From the NCBI RefSeq assembly GCF_014138435.1, contig NZ_JACJIM010000004.1:124001-188000 (forward strand): a stretch of 64,000 bases of DNA, given 5' to 3'. Shown here one piece after another: positions 33,851 to 43,094 of the stretch. Made by a program: the position numbers and the translations under genes. The stretch comes from Methylobacterium fujisawaense. GTDB taxonomy: Bacteria; Pseudomonadota; Alphaproteobacteria; Rhizobiales; Beijerinckiaceae. Under the pieces are notes generated by a model. It made no database searches. It was not told the DNA's origin and saw only the letters and a list, made by a program, of their open reading frames with translations. Position 1 is the first letter of the stretch. Each line of letters starts with the position of its first letter.

Positions 33851-34738
33851 GTGGGTGTTATCATCGGCTTGCTGACCGCGATGGTCTGTGTCGCGGGCGG
33901 CTTCTGGGCCATGGGCGGCCACCTCATGGTGGTCTGGCAGCCTTTCGAATTCATCATTGTCGGGGGCGCCGCGATCGGTGCGTTCATCGTCGCCAACCCG
34001 GCGCGGGTGGTGATGGACACCGCCGGTGCGGTCCGGGATGCTCTGTTCGCACGGGAGCCGAGACAGGAGGATTACCTTTCCTTGCTCGGCCTTTTGTTCG
34101 CGCTGACACGGGAACTCCGGTCAAAGCCGCGCAACGAGGTCGAAAGTCACTTGGACAGACCGGATGAGTCCGAGATCTTCAAAGCCTATCCGCGCGTGGC
34201 CCGCGACCAGGAACTGACGCTGTTCATCTGCGACTATGTCCGTCTCCTTCTGGTCGGCAATGCGCGGCCCTACGAGATCGAGGCGCTGATGGAGGAGGAG
34301 ATCGCGACGCACCGCGGCGACAAGCTGAAGGTCTACTTCGCGCTGATGAACATGGCCGACGGCTTGCCAGCCCTGGGGATCGTGGCGGCGATCCTCGGTA
34401 TCGTGAAGGCGATGGGGGCGCTCGACCAATCCCCCGCCCTGCTGGGAAGCCTGATCGGGTCCGCTCTGGTGGGCACCTTCACCGGCATTCTCGTCTCCTA
34501 CAGCGTCGTGGCGCCGCTCGCCAACAAGGTGAAGACGACCCGCGAGGCACAGGCCCGGGTCTTCATCATCGTCAAGCAGACTCTGCTGGCCTTCATGAAC
34601 GGCGCGCTGCCGCAGATCGCCGTTGAGCATGGCCGCAAGGCCATCACGGCGGCCTACCGGCCGACGATCGACGAGGTGGAGAACGCGACGATCACGGGCG
34701 CGCCGCGCAGCGAGAGCGCCCTGCGTGAGGCGGCTTGA
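33851..34738 (+). CDS. motA: flagellar stator protein MotA
   Basis: The product has 295 residues from the GTG at 33851, which has GAGG six bases upstream and gives the normal MotA head (GVIIGLLTAMVCVAGGFWAMGGHL). Four membrane segments are visible, with FEFIIVGGAAIGAFIV and the conserved pair DGLPALGIVAAILGIVKAMG and GSALVGTFTGILVSYSVVAPLANK, whose prolines are needed for torque. It conducts protons with MotB. A longer in-frame ATG at 33743 would add 36 Arg-rich residues and is unlikely. First gene of the plus-strand motor unit. Confidence 0.95.
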   Translation: MGVIIGLLTAMVCVAGGFWAMGGHLMVVWQPFEFIIVGGAAIGAFIVANPARVVMDTAGAVRDALFAREPRQEDYLSLLGLLFALTRELRSKPRNEVESHLDRPDESEIFKAYPRVARDQELTLFICDYVRLLLVGNARPYEIEALMEEEIATHRGDKLKVYFALMNMADGLPALGIVAAILGIVKAMGALDQSPALLGSLIGSALVGTFTGILVSYSVVAPLANKVKTTREAQARVFIIVKQTLLAFMNGALPQIAVEHGRKAITAAYRPTIDEVENATITGAPRSESALREAA

Positions 34739-34740
34739 TC

Positions 34741-35670
34741 ATGGACAAACAACCGGTCGCCAACGACATCCGGGATCGGCTCCTGGACGCCGCAGGGCTC
34801 TCCCTCGATCGCCTCCCGATGCTGCACGTGATCCTCGACCGGGCCGCGACGTTCTGCGCGGAGCAGCTCCGCCACCTCGCGGCCTCCCCGGTCTACTTCT
34901 CGCTGAGCAATGTCGAGAGCCAGCGGTTCGGAGACATCCTGGAGCCCTACGAGGCGAACGCGGTCGCCGGCATCTTCAAGGCGCCCGAATGGGACAGTCA
35001 CATCCTGGTCGGTTTCGACCGCGACTTCATCTTCACGATGGTGGAGGCGCTCCTCGGTGCCGACGGCTCCGAACCGCCGCTCGACGAGGAACGATCCTTC
35101 TCGAATATCGAGATGCGGATCGCGCAGCGCCTCTTCGAGCAGATCGGCAAGGCGATGCAGTCCGCATTCGCGCTGGTGGCGGACACGCCGTTCAAGCTCG
35201 AGCGGACGGAGCTGCGAATGGATTTCGCCGTCATCGGCCGCCGGAACAACCAAGCGGTGGCGGCGAAGTTCGTCCTGCAGGCGCTCAATCGCGGCGGAGA
35301 GATGTTCATCGTCATCCCGCAATCCGTCCTGAATCCGATGCGGCAGAGCCTGGCGCGGATCCTGGTGGGTGAGACCTCCGCCCGGGACTCCCGGTGGACG
35401 AAGCAGATCGCCGGCGAGGTGCAGAAGACGCCGGTGACCCTCAAGGCGATCCTGGAGGAGAAGCAGCTGACGCTCGGCGAGATCGCCGAGCTCAGCGTGG
35501 GACAGGTGCTAGAACTGCGGGCGACCCCGCGCAGCCGTGTCAAGCTGGTCGGCAACGACCGCGATCTGTTCTGGTGCGATGTCGGGCAGGAGGAGGGCGG
35601 CGTCGTCCTGCGCGTGGACCGCTTCATCGATCAGGATCAGGAATTTATCGATGATGTTCTCTCTCGCTGA
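34741..35670 (+). CDS. fliM: flagellar switch protein FliM
   Basis: The product has 309 residues from ATG 34741, two bases after the motA stop. FliM core: LHVILDRAATFCAEQLRH, DRDFIFTMVEALLGADG, RSFSNIEMRIAQRLFEQIGKAMQSAF; the C-terminal SpoA domain has VTLKAILEEKQLTLGEIAELSVGQVLELRATPRSRVKL. The N-terminus lacks the usual CheY-P binding LSQ.EID motif that I would look for, which may mean a divergent response to CheY. FliM forms the C-ring with FliN and FliG, encoded downstream. Confidence 0.92.
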   Translation: MDKQPVANDIRDRLLDAAGLSLDRLPMLHVILDRAATFCAEQLRHLAASPVYFSLSNVESQRFGDILEPYEANAVAGIFKAPEWDSHILVGFDRDFIFTMVEALLGADGSEPPLDEERSFSNIEMRIAQRLFEQIGKAMQSAFALVADTPFKLERTELRMDFAVIGRRNNQAVAAKFVLQALNRGGEMFIVIPQSVLNPMRQSLARILVGETSARDSRWTKQIAGEVQKTPVTLKAILEEKQLTLGEIAELSVGQVLELRATPRSRVKLVGNDRDLFWCDVGQEEGGVVLRVDRFIDQDQEFIDDVLSR

Positions 35671-35992
35671 GGCTCTGCTGTTCGCGGCCCTGGTCGCGAC
35701 GACCGCCTGCCTCGTACCGATGTACATGCGACTGAAGCGGCTCGACCGGTATCATGCCCAGTACCGCGACATGGTCGATTGGAGCGCGTCCGCCCTCGTC
35801 GGCGCGAGCAACGCCGTCCAGTCCTTCGCCCAGGACGGGCGTGTCGTCCTCGAAGATCTGAGCCGCGAGATCGAGTGCGCCAAGGTGGCCCTGGCCGAGC
35901 TGAAGGCGGAGCGGATCAGGCTGGCGAACGCGGCACAGCCCGGCAGTGCGAGCCCTGAACCTGCCGTCGGCGGCAACCTGACGAGCGCCTGA
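35651..35992 (+). CDS. small membrane/coiled-coil protein between fliM and fliN
   Basis: The product has 113 residues; ATG codons at 35651 and 35654 are both possible, the gene overlapping the fliM 3' end by about 20 bases. One N-terminal membrane helix (AEALLFAALVATTACLVPMYM) is followed by a helical part (YHAQYRDMVDWSASALVGASNAVQSF, LEDLSREIECAKVALAELKAERIRLA) and a disordered tail. I do not recognise the family. Its position inside fliM-fliN-fliG, overlapping fliM, argues for a motor-linked role; a C-ring tether at the membrane is one possibility. Confidence 0.7.
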   Translation: MMFSLAEALLFAALVATTACLVPMYMRLKRLDRYHAQYRDMVDWSASALVGASNAVQSFAQDGRVVLEDLSREIECAKVALAELKAERIRLANAAQPGSASPEPAVGGNLTSA

Positions 35993-36083
35993 TGCCGGCT
36001 CAGCCGACGTGGCCACCCTCCCCCGCGACCGCCGGTCCCGGTGCGGCTCGGCCGCGAATCGTCCCATCCTTGAGGAGCGTTTG

Positions 36084-36476
36084 ATGTCATCCCCCGCAGA
36101 CCACGTGAATGTCGAGTCCGGGACCGGGAGTGGGCATAGCGACAGCCTGTTCGCCAAGATCGAGGCGCATGCCGACGGCCAGCGGGCGCAGGACGAGCGC
36201 TTGGGCCATGGCCGGAATCTCGATTCCATCCTCCGGATTCCGGTCTTGATGCAGGTGGTCCTCGGATCGGCCACGATGCCGGTCGCCAACCTGATGAAGC
36301 TGGGCCGAGGAGCGATCGTTCCCCTGGACCATCGCGTGGGCGAACCGGTCGACGTCGTCGTGAACGGCCGCGTCATCGCCCGGGGCGAAGTCGTCGTGGT
36401 CGAGGATGACAATTCCCGCTTCGGCGTGTCCCTCACCGAAATCGTCGGTCCCGCAGCGGCCGATTCCAACGGCTGA
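36084..36476 (+). CDS. fliN: flagellar switch protein FliN
   Basis: The product has 130 residues from ATG 36084, preceded by GAGGAGCG. The first 45 residues are variable; the SpoA-type C-ring domain follows: LDSILRIPVLMQVVLGSATMPVANLMKLGRGAIVPLDHRVGEPVDVVVNGRVIARGEVVVV and NSRFGVSLTEIVG. FliN builds the bottom of the C-ring and helps dock export cargo. It is followed by fliG after 14 bases. Confidence 0.94.
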   Translation: MSSPADHVNVESGTGSGHSDSLFAKIEAHADGQRAQDERLGHGRNLDSILRIPVLMQVVLGSATMPVANLMKLGRGAIVPLDHRVGEPVDVVVNGRVIARGEVVVVEDDNSRFGVSLTEIVGPAAADSNG

Positions 36477-36490
36477 GAGGAAGCAGCGCC

Positions 36491-37519
36491 ATGGCCGCAG
36501 GTTCCATGACCAAAGTCGGTCGAAGAGTGCTGACCCCTGCCGAGGAGGTCGCGGCCGTCCTCATCGCGATGAAGAAGACGACGGCCAGCCGGCTCGTCAA
36601 GTATTTCGACCAGGCCGAACTGAAGCAGATCACGCGCGCCGTCTCGCAGCTCGGACCCGTCCCCAAGCCGCAACTCGAGACGATCGTCGAGCAGCTGGCG
36701 GCCTTCTTCGCCGACGGGGCGAACCTGATCGGGACGGCCCGCGAGATGGAGAAGCTGCTGGAGGGGGTCCTGCCTCCGGAGCAGATCGCCGAGATCATGG
36801 CCGATGTGCTCGGCGGGGGGGAGCGGTCGATCTGGGACCGGATCTCGAACGGCTCGGAGACGGCTCTTGCCGCCTACCTGATCAAGGAACATCCGCAGAC
36901 CGCGGCCCTGATCCTGTCGAAGGTCAAGCCGGCCTGTGCCGCCAAGGTGATGGCCCAGCTCCCGGCGCCGATGCGCAACGCGGTCATGCGGCGCATGCTG
37001 ACGTTCAAGCCGATCGTCGAGACCACGATGAAGATGATCGAACAGACCATCCACGAGGACTTCATGATCAATCTGGCGCGCAACGCCGCGGCGGATACCC
37101 ATTCGCGCATGGCCGACATCATCAACAAGATGGAGCGCCAGAGCATGGAGGAGGTCCTGGACAACCTCACGCAGTCGCGCCCGAAATCGGCGGAGATCCT
37201 GAAGAGCCTGCTCTTCACCTTCGACGACATCATCAACCTGACACCGCGGGCCCGCACGACCCTGTTCGACCAGATCCCCCACGAGAAGGTCATCCTGGCG
37301 CTCAAGGGCACGAGCGGACAGCTGCGCAACGTCGTGCTCAGTGCCCTGACGGCCCGCGCGCGGCGCCTGGTGGAGCACGAACTCGAGGGTGGCGAGCCCG
37401 CCTCGCAGCGGGATGTGCACGAGGCCCGCCGCGCGATCACCGATCAGGCGCTCGAGATGGCCGCCCGAGGCGAGATCGAACTCAGCTCGGCGGATTCGGA
37501 TGAGACCTACATCCGCTGA
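36491..37519 (+). CDS. fliG: flagellar switch protein FliG
   Basis: The product has 342 residues. Typical FliG blocks: LTPAEEVAAVLIAMKKTTASRLVKYF (N-domain, binds FliF), EHPQTAALILSKVKPACAAKVMAQLPAPMRNAVMRRML with the EHPQT motif, and C-domain MEEVLDNLTQSRPKSAEILKSLLFTFDDIINLTPRARTTLFDQIPHEKVILALKGT. The FliG C-domain interacts with MotA. It sits between fliN and flhB. Confidence 0.96.
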   Translation: MAAGSMTKVGRRVLTPAEEVAAVLIAMKKTTASRLVKYFDQAELKQITRAVSQLGPVPKPQLETIVEQLAAFFADGANLIGTAREMEKLLEGVLPPEQIAEIMADVLGGGERSIWDRISNGSETALAAYLIKEHPQTAALILSKVKPACAAKVMAQLPAPMRNAVMRRMLTFKPIVETTMKMIEQTIHEDFMINLARNAAADTHSRMADIINKMERQSMEEVLDNLTQSRPKSAEILKSLLFTFDDIINLTPRARTTLFDQIPHEKVILALKGTSGQLRNVVLSALTARARRLVEHELEGGEPASQRDVHEARRAITDQALEMAARGEIELSSADSDETYIR

Positions 37520-37533
37520 GCGGGACTGCCGCG

Positions 37534-38595
37534 ATGTCGGATGACAAGGAGAGCAAAACCGAGGCGGCCAGCGAGAAGAAGATCAGCGACGCGGTCGCGC
37601 AGGGCAATACCCCCTTCTCGCGCGAGGCCCCGGTCTTCGCCTCGATCATGGGCCTGCTGGTCTTCCTCGTGTTCGTGGTGCGGGATCAGGGGGCTGCATT
37701 CGTGCGGCGGCTCACCCTGCTCCTCGAGCAGCCGCGCAACTTCAGCGTGGAGACCAGCCCGGACGCCAAGCGCCTCGTTCACGCCCTGGCCCTGGAAATG
37801 GGCCGGTTCCTGTTGCCGGTTCTGGTGATCCTGCTCGTCGCCGGGATCGCCGCCTCGATCTTTCAGAACGCGCCCCGCATCGTGTTTGATCGCATCCAGC
37901 CCCAATGGTCTCGCATCTCGCCCGCGAGCGGCTGGAAGCGGATCTTCAGTACACAGGGGTTCGTCGAGTTCGGAAAGAGCCTCTTCAAGTTTCTGGCGAT
38001 CGGCGGCATGTCCTTCATGGTTCTGCGCGCAGACCGGTACGAGATCGTGGACGCCATGTTTGTGGATCCGATCGGCCTGCCCGAGTTCCTGCTGACCCTG
38101 TCGGTCCGCCTGATCTCGGCCGTCAGCGTGGCGACCATCGCGCTGGTGGCGGGCGATCTGGTCTGGTCCCGCCTGCGCTGGCAGCGTGACCTGCGGATGT
38201 CGCGACAGGAGCTGAAGGACGAGTTCAAGCAGCTCGAGGGCGACCCGCTTGTGAAGGCCAGGCTGCGCTCGCTGGCGCAGGACCGGCTGCGCAAGCAGAT
38301 GATGGCGGCGGTGCCCCGCGCCACGATGATCCTGGCGAACCCGACGCACTACGCCATCGCGCTGCGCTACGATCAGAGCGAGAGCGACGCCCCGGTGGTG
38401 CTGGCCAAGGGGGCGGACCTGATCGCCCTGCGCATCCGCGAGATCGCCGAGAGGAACCGGATCGAGGTGGTCGTCGACAAGGCCCTGACCCGGGCGATGT
38501 ACGACCACGTGGAGATCAATCAGGCAATCCCGGCGGAATTCTACCGGGCGGTGGCGAATCTCCTCGTCTACGTGATGACGCGCAAGCGCCGCTGA
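37534..38595 (+). CDS. flhB: flagellar export switch protein FlhB
   Basis: The product has 353 residues. Starts with the charged head DKESKTEAASEKKISDAVAQGN.PFSRE; four membrane helices; then the cytoplasmic self-cleaving motif NPTHYAIALRY (Asn269-Pro270-Thr271-His272). FlhB switches from hook to filament substrates after contact with FliK. It is the last gene of the plus-strand motor unit; a strong GC hairpin lies about 45 bases downstream. Confidence 0.96.
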   Translation: MSDDKESKTEAASEKKISDAVAQGNTPFSREAPVFASIMGLLVFLVFVVRDQGAAFVRRLTLLLEQPRNFSVETSPDAKRLVHALALEMGRFLLPVLVILLVAGIAASIFQNAPRIVFDRIQPQWSRISPASGWKRIFSTQGFVEFGKSLFKFLAIGGMSFMVLRADRYEIVDAMFVDPIGLPEFLLTLSVRLISAVSVATIALVAGDLVWSRLRWQRDLRMSRQELKDEFKQLEGDPLVKARLRSLAQDRLRKQMMAAVPRATMILANPTHYAIALRYDQSESDAPVVLAKGADLIALRIREIAERNRIEVVVDKALTRAMYDHVEINQAIPAEFYRAVANLLVYVMTRKRR

Positions 38596-38641
38596 GCGGC
38601 CGCGGGTGACCGGCCCGCGGATCGGGGAACCCGGCCTGGCC

Positions 38642-38672
38642 GGCCGGCGCCCCCCCCCGGCGGGCGCCGGCC
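38642..38672. terminator. strong GC hairpin between convergent flhB and glcB
   Basis: GGCCGGCGCCC (38642-38652) pairs perfectly over 11 bases with GGGCGCCGGCC (38662-38672), loop of 9 bases containing a C-run. There is no T-tract. Placed between convergent genes, it could slow polymerase from both sides. The rest of the 291-base gap shows no gene. Confidence 0.5.
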
Positions 38673-38886
38673 CTCAGAAATGCGGGAGGGCGCGCCGCGG
38701 GGCGACGATCGCTTGTCGAACCCGGCCCCTGATCCTGGCGCCCGCGTTCCCCGGCCTCGAAGGCGGATGCGGGGAAACGCGGTGATCCCCGAAGGCCTTC
38801 TGCGAGTCCTCCTGCGAGGCCCCCGCTGCGCTCCGGCGCCTCGGGATCGGGGCGCGCTCGGGCGGATCGCAGGCCGCGAGACGGCC

Positions 38887-41049
38887 TCAGGCCGCCCGAC
38901 CGTCGGCCTGCCGGCGCTTCGCCTCCCGGCGGAACCGGTGCAGCACGAACTCGGTGTAGCCGTTGGGCTGGCGCGCACCCTCGAACACCAGGGCCTCCGC
39001 GGCCCGGAAGGCCGGGCCGTCGAAGCCCGGAGCCATCGGCCGGTAGGCCGGATCGCCCGCGTTCTGGCGGTCGACCACCGCCGCCATCCGCCGCAACGCC
39101 GCGTCGACCTGCGCCCGGTCCACGATCCCGTGGCGCAGCCAGTTGGCGATGTGCTGGCTGGAGATCCGCAGGGTGGCGCGGTCCTCCATCAGGCCGACCT
39201 CGTGGATGTCCGGCACCTTCGAGCAGCCGACGCCCTGGTCGATCCAGCGGACCACGTAGCCCAGGATCCCCTGGCAGTTGTTGTCGAGCTCCTCCCGGAT
39301 CGCCTCCGGCGCAAAGGCGCCCTCGGCGAGGGGCAGGGTCAGCATGGCGTCCCGGGTGGCGGGCGCCCGGCCGGCCAGGTCCGCCTGGCGGGCACGGACA
39401 TCCGTCCGGTGGTAGTGCAGCGCGTGGAGCGTGGCCGCCGTCGGCGACGGCACCCAGGCGGTGTTGGCGCCGGCTTCCGGGTGGGCGCCCTTCGCCTCCA
39501 GCATCGCCGCCATCTGGTCGGGGGCGGCCCACATGCCCTTGCCGATCTGCGCGTGGCCCGGCAGGCCGCAGGCGAGGCCGGCATCGACGTTCCCGTCCTC
39601 GTAGGCCTTGATCCAGGCGGTCGCCTTCATCGCGTCCTTGCGGACCACCGGACCGGCCTCCAGGGAGGTGTGGATCTCGTCCCCGGTCCGGTCGAGGAAG
39701 CCGGTGTTGATGAAGAACAGCCGGTCCGCCGCGGCGGCGATCGCCGCCTTCAGATTGAGCGTCGTGCGCCGCTCCTCGTCCATCACGCCGATCTTGAGCG
39801 TCCGCGGCGCGAGCCCGACGAGGGCCTCGACCCGCCCGAACAGCTCCACCGCGAAGGCGACCTCGTCGGGGCCGTGCAGCTTGGGCTTGACCATGTAGAC
39901 CGAGCCCGTCCGGCTGTTGCGCAAGGAGCCGGTCCCGTTCAGGTCGTGCAGGGCGATCAGCGCGGTCACCGCCGCGTCGAGGAGCGTCTCGGGGATCTCG
40001 GCGCCGTCGAGGGTCACGGCGTCGGTGTACATGTGATGGCCGACATGCCGGACCAGCATCAGCGACCGCCCCGGCAGGGTCAGGCTTCCCCCGTCGGGCG
40101 CCGTGTAGGTGCGGTCCGCGGCAAGCCGCCGCTCGACGGTGCGGCCGCCCTTGGACAGGGTGGCCGCGAGGTCGCCGCGCATCAGGCCGAGCCAGCTGCG
40201 ATAGACCGCGACCTTGTCGGCCGCGTCCACGGCGGCGACCGAATCCTCCATGTCCATGATGGTCGAAAGGGCGGATTCCAGCACCACGTCGGCGATGCCG
40301 GCGGGGTCGGTGCAGCCGATCGGGCTCGTCCGGTCGATGACGATCTCGACGTGCAGGCCGTTGTGGCGCAGCAGGAGCGCGGTCGGCGCCTCGGGGGCGC
40401 CGGTATAGCCCGCGAGGTCCGCCGTGCCGGTCAGGCCGGCGCTCCGTCCGGCGCCGAGAGCAACGGCGAGGCGGCCGCCCGTCACCGAGAAGCCCACCGC
40501 ATCCGCCCAGGAGCCGACGCTCAGCGGGGCGGTCGCGTCGAGGAGGGCCTTGGTCTTGGCCACCACGGCGGCGCCCCGGGCCGGGTTGAACCCGGTGCCT
40601 GGGGCGAGGTCGCCGTCCTGCGGGATCGCGTCGGTGCCGTAGAGGGCGTCGTAGAGGCTGCCCCAGCGGGCATTGGCGGCGTTGAGCGCGTAGCGGGCGT
40701 TCGAGATCGGCACGACGAGCTGGGGCCCGGCGATCTGCGCGATCTCCGCGTCCACGTTCTCGGTGGTCACCCGCACAGCGTCGGGCTCCGGCTGCAGGTA
40801 GCCGATCTGCGTGAGGTAGGCCGCGTAGGCGGCCGGATCGTGCGGCAGGCCGCGATGGTCGCGGTGCCAGGAATCGATGTCGGCCTGGAGGCCGTCGCGC
40901 CGGTCGAGCAGCGCCCGATTGTGCGGTGCGAGGTCGCGGACGATCGCCGCGAAGCCCGACCAGAACCGGTCGGCCGAGAGGCCGGTTCCGGGCAGCGCCT
41001 CCTCGGACAGGAAGGTGCGGAGATCCTCGGCGACGACGAGATTCGACAT
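38887..41049 (-). CDS. glcB: malate synthase G
   Basis: The product has 720 residues, close to the 723 of the enterobacterial enzyme. Characteristic segments: [39 protein letters not shown] (with the active-site Arg), [51 protein letters not shown]. It condenses glyoxylate with acetyl-CoA to malate in the cytosol. Ribosome site AGAGGA is before ATG 41049. A LysR regulator is divergent. In organisms that make glyoxylate from the serine or ethylmalonyl-CoA route it would supply malate directly; no isocitrate lyase is in the window. Confidence 0.96.
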   Translation of the reverse strand: MSNLVVAEDLRTFLSEEALPGTGLSADRFWSGFAAIVRDLAPHNRALLDRRDGLQADIDSWHRDHRGLPHDPAAYAAYLTQIGYLQPEPDAVRVTTENVDAEIAQIAGPQLVVPISNARYALNAANARWGSLYDALYGTDAIPQDGDLAPGTGFNPARGAAVVAKTKALLDATAPLSVGSWADAVGFSVTGGRLAVALGAGRSAGLTGTADLAGYTGAPEAPTALLLRHNGLHVEIVIDRTSPIGCTDPAGIADVVLESALSTIMDMEDSVAAVDAADKVAVYRSWLGLMRGDLAATLSKGGRTVERRLAADRTYTAPDGGSLTLPGRSLMLVRHVGHHMYTDAVTLDGAEIPETLLDAAVTALIALHDLNGTGSLRNSRTGSVYMVKPKLHGPDEVAFAVELFGRVEALVGLAPRTLKIGVMDEERRTTLNLKAAIAAAADRLFFINTGFLDRTGDEIHTSLEAGPVVRKDAMKATAWIKAYEDGNVDAGLACGLPGHAQIGKGMWAAPDQMAAMLEAKGAHPEAGANTAWVPSPTAATLHALHYHRTDVRARQADLAGRAPATRDAMLTLPLAEGAFAPEAIREELDNNCQGILGYVVRWIDQGVGCSKVPDIHEVGLMEDRATLRISSQHIANWLRHGIVDRAQVDAALRRMAAVVDRQNAGDPAYRPMAPGFDGPAFRAAEALVFEGARQPNGYTEFVLHRFRREAKRRQADGRAA

Positions 41050-41190
41050 GCGATCCTCTGGGAAATGGGGCGCCGTGCGTCAGAAAAAGTCGAACGGCCC
41101 GTGAAATTTTTTTGATCTCACAGCGATAGACCGCTTGGCACCCGCCGAAAAGGCGGCAAAAGGGATTTGATTTTTTCCGCAGCGTTGAGA
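41050..41190. promoter_or_regulatory. divergent control region of glcB and the LysR gene
   Basis: The 141-base space between divergent genes has A- and T-runs (CAGAAAAAGTCG, GAAATTTTTTTGATC), the usual place for a LysR-type binding site. I could not settle on one T-N11-A box. Confidence 0.4.
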
Positions 41191-42090
41191 ATGAACGACC
41201 AGAGCGACTTGGAGATCTTCGCCCGGGTGGTGCGAACCGGCAGCCTGACCCGGGCCGGGTCGGAGCTCGGCCTGTCGGTGGCGGTGGTCTCGAAGCGGCT
41301 GAAGCGGCTGGAGGAGCGGCTCGCTGTGCGCCTGCTGCACCGCACCACGCGGCGGCTGGCGCCGACCGATATCGGCGCGGCGTTCTTCGAGCGGATCGCC
41401 CCGATCGTCGACGCCATCGCGGAGGCCGAAAGCCTTGTCTCGCAGAACGCCACACGGGCGCGGGGAACGCTCCGGGTGACGGCGCCGAGTTCCTTCGGGC
41501 GCCTGCACATCGTCCCGCATCTGGGGGCCTTCTTCGCCCTCCACCCCGACCTCGTGCTGAACCTGGAGCTGAGCGACGATTTCGAATCCATCATCGAGCG
41601 CGGCTACGACCTCGCCATCCGGGTGGGCGCGCTGGAGAGTTCCGGACTGACGGCGGTGCGCCTCGCGCCGGTGCGGCGGGTTCTGTGCGCGCGGCCGAGC
41701 TACCTCGATGCGGCGGGGCGACCGCAGACCCTGGACGATCTGCGCGGCCATGTGTGCCTCGCCACCGAGAACCAGAACCCCTGGCGGCTCATCGGACCGG
41801 AAGGACCCTGCACGGTCACCGCGTCGGGCCCCCTGCGCACCCATTCCAACGAGGTGGTGCGCGAGGCGGTGATCGGCGGCCTCGGAATCGCGCTCCGCTC
41901 CACCTGGGACGTGCACGCGGAGCTGCGCGGCGGGCTCCTGGAGGTGGTGCTGCCCGCCTACACGGCCGCGGCCTCGGCGGGCATCTTCGCGGTCTATCCG
42001 AGCCGCGCCTTCGTGCCCGCCAAGACCCGGGCCTTCATCGCGTTCCTGAAGCAGACCTACCGGTCGAGCGGGGCCTGGACGGAGGGGTGA
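41191..42090 (+). CDS. LysR family transcriptional regulator
   Basis: The product has 299 residues from ATG 41191 (a TTG at 41167 in the same frame is less likely). N-terminal winged helix-turn-helix: NDQSDLEIFARVVRTGSLTRAGSELGLSVAVVSKRLKRLEERLAVRLLHRTTRRLAPTD. The effector domain follows (RGTLRVTAPSSFGRLHIVPHLGAF, ERGYDLAIRVGAL, GIALRSTWDVHAELRGGLLEVVLP). Divergence from glcB suggests that it controls glcB and itself; the effector is unknown. Confidence 0.9.
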   Translation: MNDQSDLEIFARVVRTGSLTRAGSELGLSVAVVSKRLKRLEERLAVRLLHRTTRRLAPTDIGAAFFERIAPIVDAIAEAESLVSQNATRARGTLRVTAPSSFGRLHIVPHLGAFFALHPDLVLNLELSDDFESIIERGYDLAIRVGALESSGLTAVRLAPVRRVLCARPSYLDAAGRPQTLDDLRGHVCLATENQNPWRLIGPEGPCTVTASGPLRTHSNEVVREAVIGGLGIALRSTWDVHAELRGGLLEVVLPAYTAAASAGIFAVYPSRAFVPAKTRAFIAFLKQTYRSSGAWTEG

Positions 42091-42284
42091 GGGGGGGCCG
42101 AGGGGCGACGCGTCCCCCTCCCCCGCAGAAGCGACCGACGTCACACGGCCGGCGCCGCGCGCTCCGCCTCACGAGGGAGAGGGGACAGGCACTCGTCGCT
42201 CACGACTTTGATGGCCGGCGGAATACGGGTGAAACCGCCCGCCCGGAAGCGGGGGCGCGGATCCCACCCGATCGACGTCGCGCC

Positions 42285-43094
42285 TCACCCCGCCGCGAAG
42301 ACATCGGGATCGGTCCGCGCCAGCATCCGCTTGAACGCCGCCCATTCGTTGTCGGGCGCTCCCTGGACGACGACGCGGTCGTAGCCGGCGGCGTATTGCC
42401 CGGCGGTCTTGGTTGCGATGGCGGCGGAGGGCCGGATCACCGGCGCGCCGGCCGCCTGGATCGCCAACTGCGCCCGGCACGAGCGCTCCATGTTGTGCAT
42501 CAGCCGGAACGCCTCGCCGACCGTGCGCCCGCAGGTCAGCAGGCCGTGGTTGCGCAGCACCATCACGGGCTTGTCGCCGAGATCGGCCACCAGCCGCTGC
42601 CGCTCGTCGAGATCGAGGGCGATGCCCTCATAGGCGTGGTAGGCGACGCGCCCCGTGAACTGCATCGACCACTGGTTCAGGGGCAGCAGCCCCTCCTCCT
42701 GACAGGAGACCGCGACCCCCGCCACCGTGTGGGTGTGCAGCACGCAGATCGCGTCGGCGCGGGCGGCGTGGATGGCGCTGTGGATCGTGAACCCGGCCGG
42801 ATTGATGCCGAGCCCCATCGGGTCCGCGAGCACGTGGCCGTCGATATCGACGGTGACGAGGTTCTCCGGCGTCACCTCCTCGAAGCGCATCCCGTAGGGA
42901 TTGATCAGGAACCGGTGCCCGTCCCCCGGCAGCCGCGCCGAGATGTGGGTGTAGATGCTGTCGTCGAGGCCCAGCCGATGGATCAGCCGGTAGGCGGCCG
43001 CCAGATCGACGCGCATCGCCCGGACCGCCTCCTGAATCCCTCCGCCGGACCCGGCGTCCCGGTCCGCGACGATCGACGGCGTGGCTGCGCTCAT
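42285..43094 (-). CDS. class II aldolase/adducin family protein
   Basis: The product has 269 residues. Features: LAAAYRLIHRLGLDDSIYTHISARLPGDGHRFLINPYGMRFEEVTPENLV, the metal site ICVLHTHTVAGVAVSCQEEGLLPLN and VMVLRNHGLLTCGRTVGEAF. The family cleaves sugar phosphates such as fuculose phosphate or acts on other hydroxy-acids; members of this subgroup are often of unknown substrate. It stands alone on the minus strand, 194 bases after the convergent LysR gene. Confidence 0.88.
   Translation of the reverse strand: MSAATPSIVADRDAGSGGGIQEAVRAMRVDLAAAYRLIHRLGLDDSIYTHISARLPGDGHRFLINPYGMRFEEVTPENLVTVDIDGHVLADPMGLGINPAGFTIHSAIHAARADAICVLHTHTVAGVAVSCQEEGLLPLNQWSMQFTGRVAYHAYEGIALDLDERQRLVADLGDKPVMVLRNHGLLTCGRTVGEAFRLMHNMERSCRAQLAIQAAGAPVIRPSAAIATKTAGQYAAGYDRVVVQGAPDNEWAAFKRMLARTDPDVFAAG

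Noticed and set aside
42100..42120. GAGGGG...CCCCTC hairpin after the LysR gene as a terminator
   Set aside because: Short stem in a G/C-run region without a T-tract; too weak to claim.
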